A stretch of DNA of 64,000 bases from Euryarchaeota archaeon UBA439 (GTDB lineage: Archaea > Thermoplasmatota > Poseidoniia > Poseidoniales > Thalassarchaeaceae): positions 420-64,419 of the forward strand of contig DANB01000011.1 of the NCBI GenBank assembly GCA_002497245.1, in the 5' to 3' direction. Positions 35,440-44,688 of the stretch are shown piece by piece. Made by a program: the position numbers and the translations under genes. The notes beneath the pieces were generated by a model, which was given only the letters and a program-made list of their open reading frames with translations, was not told where the DNA came from and searched no databases. Position 1 is the stretch's first letter, and every line of letters starts with the position of its first letter.

Positions 35440-36507
35440 TCACTTCCTCTTCGGAGGCTTAGGAAATTTATTCTTTATTGATTCTGCTTCTTTATGAATC
35501 TCTGAAACCTGTTCTTTTGTTAACTTCTGACCATCGAAATGATCTATCCTGACTGCAATACTAGCTTTACCTGCCAAATATCTCGCAACTTTACCGCGAA
35601 CCCAACGTGGACTACGACTTACTGCTGGCATTGAAAAGAGAATTGCTCCATGTTTAGGAGGAGGGGCTCCTTTTCTATGTGCAGACATAGCTGCATTAGC
35701 TCCTAACACCTGAAGACTACCCGAAGGCATTCTAGCTAGGCGCTCACGACCACCTGCTAGAACAACTAACTTTGCAGCGCTTATAGGACCCATTAAAGCA
35801 GATAAACTAGGCAAATAATCGTTAGCAAGAGCTCTGATTGTTTCCTCAGAAGTTGTTATCTGATTTGCTAAATTAACTACTGATTGTGCTTGAGAATTTA
35901 TAGTATTCCATTCATCTTTCGAAGGCTGATGTATTGGTTCAGAGACATTGAACTCTTTAGCCACATCATTAATTGATTTAGATTGAGAAACTATTTCTGG
36001 AATTTTCTTTCTTTGTTCATCTAAATCCAGATCAGATAAAAATAATCCAGTCCATTCTATACATCTCGCTTCTAAAGTTGTCCAAGAAGATCTCAACTCA
36101 TTATTCGCAGAAACTAACATATCCATTCTTCTATCAATATCCCCTGAAGATTCTGCGACACCTCTTTTAGCTAACCTAGTAGAGGCTTCGATAAATTTCT
36201 GTATTTCTTCATCTGATAATTCTGGCCATTCAGAATCGGATAGAGCGCCTAGAGAATCTATTGTTGACTCAGGAAACCGTTCCTTCAATGTAAACGCCTC
36301 AGGAGTAAGTCTCCCAGACTGTAAATCTGAAAGCCTATCTACAAGATTTTTTGTAGAAATACGGTTCCAATATAACTCATCAATTATTTGATTGTCAGCA
36401 TCGACAACCCGGGCCAACCTCCAATCGTAGATGACGCGCACAAACCTCTCGGCGGCGACTTCATGCTTCAATCTCACGATTAGCAGCGAAGGCATGAAAA
36501 CTGACAT
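35440..36507 (-). CDS. nop5: Nop5/Nop56/Nop58 family C/D-box sRNP core protein
   Basis: Scaffold protein binding fibrillarin through its N-terminal domain and the C/D sRNA-L7Ae complex through its Nop domain. Seen: coiled coil around residues 100-200, then NDYLPSLSALMGPISAAKLVVLAGGRERLARMPSGSLQVLGANAAMSAH and PPPKHGAILF, all Nop-domain hallmarks. The commonly seen GAEKALF is changed to GANAAMS. The C-terminal tail is Lys-rich (FPKPPKRK). L7Ae and sRNA genes are not identified in this window. Starts 14 bp from the divergent crcB. Confidence 0.95.
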   Translation of the reverse strand: MSVFMPSLLIVRLKHEVAAERFVRVIYDWRLARVVDADNQIIDELYWNRISTKNLVDRLSDLQSGRLTPEAFTLKERFPESTIDSLGALSDSEWPELSDEEIQKFIEASTRLAKRGVAESSGDIDRRMDMLVSANNELRSSWTTLEARCIEWTGLFLSDLDLDEQRKKIPEIVSQSKSINDVAKEFNVSEPIHQPSKDEWNTINSQAQSVVNLANQITTSEETIRALANDYLPSLSALMGPISAAKLVVLAGGRERLARMPSGSLQVLGANAAMSAHRKGAPPPKHGAILFSMPAVSRSPRWVRGKVARYLAGKASIAVRIDHFDGQKLTKEQVSEIHKEAESIKNKFPKPPKRK

Positions 36508-36521
36508 CTATTAGCCAAGTC

Positions 36522-36896
36522 ATGGATGGAAGGCTAGTTCTATTAGTTGGTCTAGGTGGTGCAATAGGATCAATCTTGAGATATTTGATAACGGAGATAA
36601 TACCATCTAATCAAATGCCATATGGAACAATTACTGTAAACTTACTAGGTTCGATGCTACTGGGAATAATGTTTGGAGCAATTGCTGCTGATGCTATTAT
36701 AAATCAAGATTATGTGTTATTATTTGGAACTGGGCTATTAGGTGCATTTACAACAATGTCTGCATTTGCGATGGATACAGTAACTCTAACAGAAGATGAA
36801 ATATCTACAACTTTTATCTACGTAATTATAACTATTGTTGGTAGTTTGGGTTTAGCATGGTCAGGATATAAAATCGGATTTTCTTTATTCTCTTAA
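36522..36896 (+). CDS. crcB: Fluoride channel CrcB/Fluc
   Basis: 124-aa dual-topology fluoride exporter with four TM helices. Hallmarks: GLGGAIGSILRYLITE (helix 1), YGTITVNLLGSMLLGI with the pore Asn, and FGTGLLGAFTTMSAFAMDT with the TTxSxF track. Only one crcB copy is present, as expected for a homodimer. No fluoride riboswitch can fit in the 14 bp before the ATG. Confidence 0.95.
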   Translation: MDGRLVLLVGLGGAIGSILRYLITEIIPSNQMPYGTITVNLLGSMLLGIMFGAIAADAIINQDYVLLFGTGLLGAFTTMSAFAMDTVTLTEDEISTTFIYVIITIVGSLGLAWSGYKIGFSLFS

Positions 36897-36991
36897 TATT
36901 ATTATTTTAGAGTCAGAATATTAGTAACGTTCAATAAGATGATGATTTACCACTATTCGGTTGGTTACACAATCAACTGTTGGTGTGAGTC

Positions 36992-37372
36992 ATGTTTTGT
37001 CCTGAATGCGGTACATTAGGTTTTATGGAAGGTAATGGAAATATTAGATGTACAAATTATACTTGTGGATATGAAGGACCTCTAGCAGGAAAAGATGGTA
37101 AAGGAGCAGAATTTACCGACCCAATGACTGGAGAAACTATTGATCTATCTAAAGCAGCAACTTCCAGTGAAACCTCCTCTCTGAAACATCTGAATGAGGT
37201 TGTACCTGAAACAGTCGCTCAGGGAACTCTTTGGGTTGGCGATTATCTTTGTCCAAAATGTGATGCAGATAGGATATTTGTTGTATTAATGCAGACCAGA
37301 TCTTCTGATGAGCCAGAGACAAAAATCTGTACTTGTGAGAGTTGCGGACATAAGTTTAGAGAATATCAATAA
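36992..37372 (+). CDS. tfs: Transcription factor S / RpoM-like
   Basis: Archaeal TFIIS-like cleavage factor that rescues backtracked RNA polymerase. N-terminal zinc ribbon MFCPECGTLGF ... CTNYTCGYEG and C-terminal ribbon CPKCDADRIFVVLMQTRSSDEPETKI(C) ... CESCGHKFREY. The Arg-Ser-x-Asp-Glu segment contains the acidic catalytic pair. At 126 aa it is slightly longer than usual (about 105-110) because of the middle linker. ATG at 36992. PCNA follows 97 bp later. Confidence 0.95.
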   Translation: MFCPECGTLGFMEGNGNIRCTNYTCGYEGPLAGKDGKGAEFTDPMTGETIDLSKAATSSETSSLKHLNEVVPETVAQGTLWVGDYLCPKCDADRIFVVLMQTRSSDEPETKICTCESCGHKFREYQ

Positions 37373-37469
37373 TATTCAAATTTTCTTGACTTTTTGTGAG
37401 ATAATACCTAATCGTTGAAACATAAGCATGAATAACCCGCAGTCAAGGGTAGGATAAGAAAGGGGTGGC

Positions 37470-38222
37470 ATGATGTTGAGAGTCACAGCAAATACGCAAT
37501 TAATGAAAGAAATAGTGGATCTACTTTCTGTGTTAACAGAAGAAGCAAAATTAGTATGGAAAGAGAATGGACTTCAGATAAATGTAGTTGATGGTTCGCA
37601 TGTTGCTTTGCTATCTGCAACTATAGGTGATGCATGCTTTGAGACATATGAAGTTGAACCCGTAGAAATTGGATTAGAACTGGCTAAATTAAGAGATTTA
37701 TTAAGTCTAGCTGGTCCTTCGGATTTAGTTGAGTTAGATTATGATAAAGCAATTGGAGCAATCAATGTCAGAGTTGGAGCAGTACATAGAATCCTAAGAG
37801 GCTTAGACACAGCAACAATGAATGAGCCAAAAATGCCACAGTTATCATTCGATAGTAGGGCAACTATAGACGCAGCTAAACTCTCTAATGCACTAAGAGC
37901 AGCAAAATTCGTAGGAGAATTAGTAGATCTAAGTCTAGACTCTAATCAGATGAGCGTTTCAGTAACTGTTGAAGCTGGTGAGTCAGTTAATGTAAGATTT
38001 GATGCAGGAGAATTAAGTGAATTAGTTTCTCCAAATCCAACCCAATCGACATATTCTCTGCAATTCTTAGACCCTCTAACAAGGAAGTTAGCAAGTGGAT
38101 TAACTGATTCTGTCACATTAGAATTCCAAGATAAATATCCACTTAGACTAACATGGAATAGTAATGATGGAGGAGCTAGTTGGGTGTATTTCCTAGCCCC
38201 TAGAGTCACAAATGATCCATGA
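37470..38222 (+). CDS. pcn: DNA polymerase sliding clamp (PCNA)
   Basis: 250-aa archaeal PCNA, the homotrimeric processivity clamp. The N-terminal MLRVTANTQLMKEIVDLLSVLTEEAKLVWKENGLQINVVDGSHVALL is typical, as are LDYDKA in the middle, the interdomain region LRGLDTATMNEPKMPQL, and WNSNDGGASWVYFLAPRV at the end. Start ATG at 37470 or 37473, both after AAGGGGTGG. Loaded by RfcS (12.5 kb) plus an RfcL encoded elsewhere. Confidence 0.96.
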   Translation: MMLRVTANTQLMKEIVDLLSVLTEEAKLVWKENGLQINVVDGSHVALLSATIGDACFETYEVEPVEIGLELAKLRDLLSLAGPSDLVELDYDKAIGAINVRVGAVHRILRGLDTATMNEPKMPQLSFDSRATIDAAKLSNALRAAKFVGELVDLSLDSNQMSVSVTVEAGESVNVRFDAGELSELVSPNPTQSTYSLQFLDPLTRKLASGLTDSVTLEFQDKYPLRLTWNSNDGGASWVYFLAPRVTNDP

Positions 38223-38266
38223 TTAATCATCGATGTTATTGAAAGTGTAGGCTCTTACGGTAAGCC

Positions 38267-39355
38267 GTGAGTGAACCTTCAGTTACGGTCATTATTCCTA
38301 GCGTTAGGAATCATGAGGAATTAGATATTGTGCTAAAAGGTCTGAAAAAACAGACATATGGAGGACAAATCGAAACAGTAGTTGTTGGCCCAACAAATGA
38401 TCCAGGAAAAGAAGTCTGTCTAAAGAACAATATTCGATTCATTGATGACGAAGGTTCGAGAACTAGAGCAGATGCATGTAATATAGCAATCAAATCTACA
38501 AATTCCGAACTGATACTATTCACTGATGATGATGTCATTGTCCCAAAAGATTGGGTTAAGAAATTAGTTTCATGGTTTGAAAACAAAGAAGTTAGTGGGG
38601 TAGGAGGGCCTAATTTTGCTCCAGTTGGTGAGTCCACAATGTGGCAACAAGTAATTGATGTTGCATTCTGCAGTACAATATTTACTGCCGGAACTAATTA
38701 CGGCAAAGTAGGTAAAAAGGATCTAGATGAAGTCAACCAACTTCCTGGAGTTAATTGCGCATACAGACGCTCAGTTCTAGAAGAAGTGGGGGGTTTTGAC
38801 GAAGGTGCCATTGGAGCAGAAGATGTAATGCTTGATCACAGAATAAGGCTAACTGGGAAGAAATTGTGGACTGATAGAACTGCCATAATGTGGCACCGAA
38901 GAAGAGACCTATCAAGAGTTAAGAAACAAATTAGGAATTATGGGCTGGTGAGAACTTTGGCTAGTCACCAATACCCTGAACTAAGAGCACCTACGCATAC
39001 AGCAGTTGCATTTTTTCCTCCAATAGTTATAGCAGCATTTGGATTCTTTTTCTGGGGTCTAGTAAATGGAGGAATAGCGTGGCCTGATTTTTGGGATATC
39101 CGATTGTCGACAGTACCTATGGGGCTACCGAGGTTAGGTGTTCATACACTACCAACACTTATTCTATTGTACAATCTATTAGCTTGGTATGGCTCTTGGA
39201 AGGGAAACTCCCCCAGTAAAACAAAGAAAACTATCTTTTTGTCCTCAATAGCAACTTATACATTACATTGGAACTATGGAATAGGAGTATTAACCGGTTG
39301 GATTAGAATTTTAAGAGGAAAATCGGGCCTTCAAATAGATGATAGGTCTCGTTAA
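38267..39355 (+). CDS. Family 2 glycosyltransferase with C-terminal membrane helices
   Basis: GT-A-fold glycosyltransferase: VTVIIPSVRNHEELDIVLKGLKKQTY (nucleotide-binding N end), DDDVIVPKDWVKKL (DxD metal site, about residues 90-92), VSGVGGPN, NCAYRRSVLEEVGGFDEGAIGAEDVMLDHRIR (acceptor and ED motif). Two or three hydrophobic helices after residue 245 anchor it in the membrane. Likely works in surface polysaccharide or glycolipid synthesis. GTG start at 38267 (GTGAGTGAACC); no better ATG. Confidence 0.92.
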   Translation: MSEPSVTVIIPSVRNHEELDIVLKGLKKQTYGGQIETVVVGPTNDPGKEVCLKNNIRFIDDEGSRTRADACNIAIKSTNSELILFTDDDVIVPKDWVKKLVSWFENKEVSGVGGPNFAPVGESTMWQQVIDVAFCSTIFTAGTNYGKVGKKDLDEVNQLPGVNCAYRRSVLEEVGGFDEGAIGAEDVMLDHRIRLTGKKLWTDRTAIMWHRRRDLSRVKKQIRNYGLVRTLASHQYPELRAPTHTAVAFFPPIVIAAFGFFFWGLVNGGIAWPDFWDIRLSTVPMGLPRLGVHTLPTLILLYNLLAWYGSWKGNSPSKTKKTIFLSSIATYTLHWNYGIGVLTGWIRILRGKSGLQIDDRSR

Positions 39356-40059
39356 ATTATTTTCATCTTACCACAATTATTTCCAACTCTCCAGGAGTTA
39401 GTCCTTGGCCTCCAAAATACAACAGTAAATACTCCGATAAATAATCCACCGAATACTAAATTTAGCCATCCCTCTGAAATATATCCTGGACTTGCATTAA
39501 AATATGCCCAAATAAATGATGGGATGATTCCAATTACTAATGAAATTAGCAACTCCTCAAATAATAACTTAGATTTATCGGATGAAGAAGGTAACTTTGG
39601 AGCAGAAGAATCATCATGATTTATCTGTTGTCTTTTGACCAAACGTAAATATTCACATTTCTCACCTTTACGAATTGAACTAATTGAAGGTTTTCCGGAA
39701 CTCCAAGTACGTGAAACTTTCATTAGCCAATTATCTTCTATAAATGGCCTTCCATCACAATATTTCGACCAATAAGAACCACGAATTCTATCAGATAATT
39801 CTTCAACTTCATTTTCTCCAGAAATCAGTTTCTTTCCCATTGCGAGAGCCCATTCTGATTCTGAGGCAACATAACAACCTTCATCTTGTAAAGCGACATT
39901 TGCAATTTCATAATTTACCGGTAAAAAAGATATTTCAAAATTATAATCAATTTTAACTTCGTGCCTAGGCCCGATTCCTCCAAAAAGAACTGAGCGATTA
40001 TCGGAACCAATGAATACTTTACCTGGTTCCACAGCTATCCATTGAATTTCCAATCTCAC
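39352..40059 (-). CDS. Degenerate FGE/SUMF1-like domain with two TM helices
   Basis: 235 aa. The first about 130 residues resemble a formylglycine-generating-enzyme (SUMF1) fold: WIAVEPGKVFIGSD, PRHEVKIDYNFEISFLPVNYE and YVASESEWALAMGKK match the family pattern W..V.GG.F..GS / P.H.V....F.i...PVT / RLPTEAEWE. The domain is truncated and lacks the usual C-terminal Cys pair, so it is probably a binding rather than catalytic domain. After a Ser/Lys linker, two TM helices (about 172-190 and 200-218) follow. It starts just downstream of the ABC exporter gene (5-bp gap), suggesting one operon. Confidence 0.62.
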   Translation of the reverse strand: MRLEIQWIAVEPGKVFIGSDNRSVLFGGIGPRHEVKIDYNFEISFLPVNYEIANVALQDEGCYVASESEWALAMGKKLISGENEVEELSDRIRGSYWSKYCDGRPFIEDNWLMKVSRTWSSGKPSISSIRKGEKCEYLRLVKRQQINHDDSSAPKLPSSSDKSKLLFEELLISLVIGIIPSFIWAYFNASPGYISEGWLNLVFGGLFIGVFTVVFWRPRTNSWRVGNNCGKMKII

Positions 40060-40064
40060 CCCAC

Positions 40065-41966
40065 CTAGGATTCAATTTCTCCAGTTTGTATTGACCACTG
40101 AGAAGCATATACACTTTCGTTTTCCAGTAATTCACCATGAACGCCTCTTTCTACAATTGAGCCATCAACCATTGAGATTATTTCATCGGCATTTCTAATG
40201 GTAGCGAGTCTATGGGCTACTGCTATGGTAATTCTATTCTTCTTACCGTTGGAACCGTCAAAAAGTGATTGTTGTATTCTCTTTTCTGTTTCAGCATCTA
40301 ATGCAGCACTTGCTTCATCTAAAATTAGAAGATCAGGGTCATTCAATAGGGCCCTTGCCAGACTAATTCTTGCCCTCTGACCTCCCGATAACATTACTCC
40401 TCTATCGCCAACCATTGATTCTAATCCATTTGGTAATTGAAAAATAAATTCTGATGCTCCAGCCATATCTAATGCACTGAATATCTCTTCATCAGTAGAT
40501 TCTCTCGCATAGGAAACATTTTCTTTAATGGTCCCGTAAAAAAGAAATGGTTCCTGAGATACAAAACCGATCTTAGATCTGACTGATTTTATAGTAAAAT
40601 TATTGATATCTATGCCATTAATGAGAACTTGTCCATGTTGTGGTTGATAGAATTTCTCTATTAACTTCAATATTGTACTCTTACCAGCTCCGGTATGACC
40701 CATAACTCCTAGAAATTCTCCGGAAGAAATCTCCAGATTAATATTGTTGAGGACATTAGACTTGGAAGATGGATAGGAAAAAGATACATCTTTGAATGAT
40801 AGACTGGTAATTGGTTCTTCAAGAGGTAATGCGTCCTCCTTATCAAAAATTGAAGGTTCAAGATCTATGACTGCAAAAACTCGACGTGAAGCAGCCTCTC
40901 CTTTCTGTAGTTGATTCAGTAACATCCCTAGAATCCATAATGGCATAGTCATTCTAGTAGATATCAGTAAGAATGTAACAAACTGACCGACACTTATTTG
41001 TCCAGAATTCATTAACCAACCTCCGGCTGAAACTAAGAGACCGAATGAGATTCCAGCTACTATATGGAATCCAGGAATGAAGCGATTTCTGATAAAAGCT
41101 GCTTGTATAGCTTGATCCCTATAATTGCCACTCTGCCCGTCAATCCTAATTCTTTCGAAATCGCTGGCATTATATGCTTGAACAACTGTTATGCCAGATA
41201 ATACATTTTCTAATATTGCTACTATTCCGCCAGTACTTTCTCTTTGTTGCCGGTACTTTCTTTGTACTCTAGTGGAAAACCAGATAACCATAGGGACAAT
41301 CATGAATAATGGCCCGAAGAGAATCATACAAAGTGTAGGAGACATCCAGAAAAGAATGCAAAAGGCCGCACTAAGAGTTGTTACTATCCTAATTATACTA
41401 GTAGTAGAATCTGAAATTATATCTTCTAATTGTGCGACATCCGCGGATAAAACAGACATCAAGTTACCTGTCTGCCTAGTTTCAAAGTATGATGCCTCCA
41501 TATTCATCAAAGATTTTGTAGCATCCATTCGGATATCATGTTGAGCCTTGTAGGCTATTGACTGCCAAAGTTGATTGCTCAATCCTTGAGTTATTGCAAG
41601 ACAAATGAATGATAAGAAAATAAGTAAGCCAAAGCCAAGCTCTGTCGAATCAATTGGCCCTAAATTTGGTATTATATCAAGTGTAACAAAACTCTCAACT
41701 CTTGAGTCGGTAAATTGAGATTTCTCAGGGTTATAATAATCAGCAGCCATTCCTATAGCAATCAAGGGAACAAGGTCAAATATCCTGGCACCAATATTCG
41801 CTAGTAGACCACCTATCGCTCTTTCCCAATATCTGGTCACATAAGGTAAAATTCTCCATATCTGTCTACCAACTATTTGCTTATCTTCACCAAGGTCAGA
41901 CGCATCTTTACTTATCGACGATACTATGATGCCCTCGGCTAAGTCTGGAGAACTGGCCTTCGACAT
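40065..41966 (-). CDS. ABC exporter, fused permease-ATPase (MsbA/multidrug type)
   Basis: 633-aa half-transporter acting as a dimer. The N-terminal about 350 residues form the six-helix exporter domain, with RQTGNLMSVLSADVAQLE typical of type IV exporters. The ATPase has Walker A GHTGAGKSTILK, Q-loop SQEPFLF, signature LSGGQRARISLARAL, Walker B LLILDEASAALD and H-loop VAHRLATI. Substrate not predictable; lipid or drug export is common. ATG at 41966. Confidence 0.95.
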   Translation of the reverse strand: MSKASSPDLAEGIIVSSISKDASDLGEDKQIVGRQIWRILPYVTRYWERAIGGLLANIGARIFDLVPLIAIGMAADYYNPEKSQFTDSRVESFVTLDIIPNLGPIDSTELGFGLLIFLSFICLAITQGLSNQLWQSIAYKAQHDIRMDATKSLMNMEASYFETRQTGNLMSVLSADVAQLEDIISDSTTSIIRIVTTLSAAFCILFWMSPTLCMILFGPLFMIVPMVIWFSTRVQRKYRQQRESTGGIVAILENVLSGITVVQAYNASDFERIRIDGQSGNYRDQAIQAAFIRNRFIPGFHIVAGISFGLLVSAGGWLMNSGQISVGQFVTFLLISTRMTMPLWILGMLLNQLQKGEAASRRVFAVIDLEPSIFDKEDALPLEEPITSLSFKDVSFSYPSSKSNVLNNINLEISSGEFLGVMGHTGAGKSTILKLIEKFYQPQHGQVLINGIDINNFTIKSVRSKIGFVSQEPFLFYGTIKENVSYARESTDEEIFSALDMAGASEFIFQLPNGLESMVGDRGVMLSGGQRARISLARALLNDPDLLILDEASAALDAETEKRIQQSLFDGSNGKKNRITIAVAHRLATIRNADEIISMVDGSIVERGVHGELLENESVYASQWSIQTGEIES

Positions 41967-42018
41967 GTTCTTCCGGAGGATAAGTAGTGTTTGAATGCTT
42001 CACTTGAGTGCTTTGTTA

Positions 42019-42093
42019 TGGTGCGCCCGCCGGGATTTGAACCCGGGACATGAGGTTGGAAACCTCAGGTGATAACCCCTTCACTACAGGCGC
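42019..42093 (-). tRNA. tRNA-Gly (TCC), CCA encoded
   Basis: On the minus strand GCGCCTG (42087-42093) pairs with CGGGCGC (42023-42029, one G-T pair). The discriminator is A and CCA is encoded at 42019-42021. The anticodon stem TGAGG/CCTCA encloses TTTCCAA, giving anticodon TCC (glycine). The T arm reads GGGTTCAAATCC. There is no intron. Length is 75 nt. Confidence 0.96.
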
Positions 42094-42147
42094 GTAATCT
42101 ATCGGAGGTTATGCCCTTTCTAAACTAGTTCGGTTACATCCGTTCAA

Positions 42148-42378
42148 ATGTTATCACCATATCCGAGGTTTATGCTTGTGCGTCAGAGAGTTGGAATTCT
42201 GTTGATGATACTATTTCTACCCATCAATGGCCCTTTACTAAGAATTGGCATTCAAGAAATAACGGATAAACCAGTTCCAATTGGAGAATTTTATTTCTTT
42301 GCTCTGTGTATAGTTTTATTTTTACTAGGCGGAATAATGACTTTTACGCCTAAATTAAAATCTCCTTTTCAAGAATAG
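42148..42378 (+). CDS. Small two-TM membrane protein
   Basis: 76 aa; two hydrophobic helices (about residues 15-29 and 47-67). First ATG at 42148, a second at 42172 (MLVRQRVG) is equally possible. Overlaps the convergent TatD-like gene by 10 bp. No family recognised. Confidence 0.55.
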   Translation: MLSPYPRFMLVRQRVGILLMILFLPINGPLLRIGIQEITDKPVPIGEFYFFALCIVLFLLGGIMTFTPKLKSPFQE

Positions 42379-43247
42379 AGGATTTGTGGCCAATTAAAAT
42401 GAATATTTTCAATAATCTCATTAATCTGTTCTAATGAATAACCTGATTCAGTTAATTTTTCCGTCAACTGATGAGTTCTTTTGGGTATTGTTTTTGGTCC
42501 GAGCACAGCACCTGGGCGATTTTTATCATCTAGGAAATCAGTTTCCATACCCCAATAAGAGTTACAATATGGTAAACTTTCTACGATTTTTGAAATGCTA
42601 TCTTTACCAACACTTACAGTTACACTCAAACCATGAGTGAAATCTGTACGAATATTAGCTGGAGCGTAATGTCTTATTGCCAGATGCCTAGGTAAACCCG
42701 CCTTATCACATAATTTTGCTAAATCTGAATATGTTTTCTCACCATTATCTTCCACATGAAGTTGTATGCTAATTTCTTCTTCCGCTGCTAATTTCATAAT
42801 TTCTAATAATAAATCATTGGCTGCATCCCAGATTTCTGAATCTACAGGATAATGTGGACGACCCACTTCTCCAAGACAAACCGCATCGCCCAATGAAATA
42901 TATTGTATTGCGAGTTTTACTGCTTGAAGATGTAAAGATGTAGATTCCTGTAAACCGATTTTATGAATTTGTTTTTCCCAAGATATAGGGTGGGGGCCGA
43001 GAATTACTGAAACTTTAATTCCAAACTTTTCTCTAATCTCTCTTGCCATCTCAATAGTATCATCGTATGCAGATTTATAATCAGAAATTGACAAAGGTAA
43101 ATCTAAGAAATTTGGTTTATGGACTAAATTAATAGCAGTTCCTCCGGAATTTATGAATTCAGAAACTGCATCTAGAAACCTATTATTACGATCTAAATGC
43201 ATATGTTGGTCTAATATTGGCCCTTCCCATCGGCCGTGATTAAACAT
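42369..43247 (-). CDS. TatD-like metal-dependent hydrolase (TIM barrel)
   Basis: About 292 aa of the amidohydrolase/TatD type found in archaea. ILDQHMHLDRNNR has the N-terminal HxH metal motif, VSVILGPHPISW and LGEVGRPHY the central strands, IQLHVEDNG and LAIRHYAP further metal His, and GMETDFLDDKNRPG the catalytic Asp. TatD proteins are often DNases, but this subgroup is uncharacterised. I place the start at ATG 43247 (MFNHGRWEGP), which has GAGAG upstream; a longer frame reaches 43274 and would overlap the previous gene. Confidence 0.83.
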   Translation of the reverse strand: MFNHGRWEGPILDQHMHLDRNNRFLDAVSEFINSGGTAINLVHKPNFLDLPLSISDYKSAYDDTIEMAREIREKFGIKVSVILGPHPISWEKQIHKIGLQESTSLHLQAVKLAIQYISLGDAVCLGEVGRPHYPVDSEIWDAANDLLLEIMKLAAEEEISIQLHVEDNGEKTYSDLAKLCDKAGLPRHLAIRHYAPANIRTDFTHGLSVTVSVGKDSISKIVESLPYCNSYWGMETDFLDDKNRPGAVLGPKTIPKRTHQLTEKLTESGYSLEQINEIIENIHFNWPQILYS

Positions 43248-43251
43248 ACTC

Positions 43252-43779
43252 TCACGCCAATGCGCCCTCATCATCTAACAAAGACGACCAATGCCTAATT
43301 GCCATCTCAGCAATTCTTTTAGAAGTCTGTTTCAAGACAATACCATGGCCATTGTTAAATAATAAAATACTACATTTATGTCTGTCTGCTTCTATTCTTA
43401 AGGCACCTATCCTAGAATCTAGATTTATCTCAGAAAAACGATCAGCAGCTAGATCCATTAATACGGCTCTACCTATGGAAAATCGAATTATCATTTCACC
43501 GGACTCTACTAAAAGCCATTCATCAGACATACCAAGCGTTAGCAATAATTCTTGTACAGCCAAACGTGCTACTTCAGTTCTTGAGATACCATGAACCAAT
43601 ACAGAACCTTCTGGTTCAATTACAAGAGTTGCATGTGGGTTCTCATGAATAATTACAACAAATTCTCCTGACTTAACACCTCCACCCAAGCTAACCGCTT
43701 CTTCATGATTTATTGGCTCAGAAGGAGTGAAACGAAAGGTCTGTGTTTCAACATCAAGATTAATTTTGGTTTCATCCAT
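43252..43779 (-). CDS. Divergent TATA-binding-protein-fold protein
   Basis: About 175 aa, the size of archaeal TBP, with two apparent direct repeats. Repeat 1 runs VKSGEFVVIIHENPHATLVIEPEGSVLVHGISRTEVARLAVQELLLTL. Repeat 2 runs SIGRAVLMDLAADRFSEINLDSRIGALRIEADRHKCSILLFNNGHGIVLKQTSKRIAEMAI. Each follows the TBP pattern (strand, PkatxLIFxSGkivvtGaks, then helix), but several DNA-wedging Phe are replaced (LVIEPEGS). It may be a TBP paralogue with changed or no DNA binding. The ATG at 43779 is preceded by GGAGGA at good spacing; the frame reaches 43785. Overlaps or abuts the preceding gene, so co-translated. Confidence 0.58.
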   Translation of the reverse strand: MDETKINLDVETQTFRFTPSEPINHEEAVSLGGGVKSGEFVVIIHENPHATLVIEPEGSVLVHGISRTEVARLAVQELLLTLGMSDEWLLVESGEMIIRFSIGRAVLMDLAADRFSEINLDSRIGALRIEADRHKCSILLFNNGHGIVLKQTSKRIAEMAIRHWSSLLDDEGALA

Positions 43780-43781
43780 AA

Positions 43782-44576
43782 TCATTCCTCCGGAGTTATC
43801 TCCTCAACATTCATACATGAAGTAATCGCTTTTCTTATTGAAGGTAACCATGCCTGATGAATAGGGACCATCAAAGTTAATTCTTCTGAAACTGAATTAC
43901 TCGTATTATTCCTGAGATTTGCTAATGCTCCCCTAATCCTTGAAACAAACCTTTCATCCCTGAGATTTTGTAATTCTTCAGAAATTCCTCGTTGTTCTTC
44001 TATCCACCAAGTCAAACAAGATGCAGAGGCGGCCCCCATATCTGCATTCACTAACTTAGAACTTTTTACAGATTTAATTGCATTCTTTCTTGTTTTTTTC
44101 CATCTCCTACCAGTTGTCAATGTCAAAATTAGATTAGAGTAAGTAACCTGTTGGTCGGCACTTTTTATTTGCCAATCAACCCATTTCTCATCTTCAAGGT
44201 CAGGTTCAATTGCATAAATTGGAAGACCTCCTCTTGAATTTCTGGCATGTAAAAGTAAACGTAATTGTTCAGGGTCAGGGATTACTGGACCATCTAAATC
44301 CAGTTCATTCAAGTCAGTCATCAAACGTCCTAAAACAGTACCTGAAGCAATGGCTGAGTCTCTATGGACTCCTGGACTTTCTTTCTCTTGTTTGTCTTCC
44401 ATTATCCAAGAATTAAGATCGATTGATGATGTCATAAAAGCCACACCATGAAAATTAGAATGAGAACGTAACTTGACTGGCATACGGATACAAGGAATAT
44501 GGGGCCAGAAAATGATTTTTCCTCCATCTGGGTCATTAAAATGAAACTCATCCCATACTAAGTCTGGCATATCCAT
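43782..44576 (-). CDS. Hypothetical protein upstream of the TBP-like gene
   Basis: 264-aa soluble protein; not recognised. It has a beta-rich N-terminal half (FHFNDPDGGKIIFWPHIPCIRMPVKLR) and a basic middle (TTGRRWKKTRKNAIKSVKSSKL) that could touch nucleic acid, then a helical C terminus ending in an acidic tail. The stop lies at the start of the TBP-like gene, which suggests that the two work together. ATG at 44576; an alternative is at 44570. Confidence 0.7.
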   Translation of the reverse strand: MDMPDLVWDEFHFNDPDGGKIIFWPHIPCIRMPVKLRSHSNFHGVAFMTSSIDLNSWIMEDKQEKESPGVHRDSAIASGTVLGRLMTDLNELDLDGPVIPDPEQLRLLLHARNSRGGLPIYAIEPDLEDEKWVDWQIKSADQQVTYSNLILTLTTGRRWKKTRKNAIKSVKSSKLVNADMGAASASCLTWWIEEQRGISEELQNLRDERFVSRIRGALANLRNNTSNSVSEELTLMVPIHQAWLPSIRKAITSCMNVEEITPEE

Positions 44577-44688
44577 GCCTATCCGAAACGGTACCTAGGA
44601 TTGAATACAACGGTCAGAAAATGTCCCTAAATTGATAAAATAATATGATGGGTTCAAGTTTGATGAGGATTTGAGAGGGACGATAGAC

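Noticed and set aside
36508..36521. Fluoride riboswitch in front of crcB
   Set aside because: Only 14 bp separate the crcB ATG from the divergent nop5 start, too little for the aptamer.
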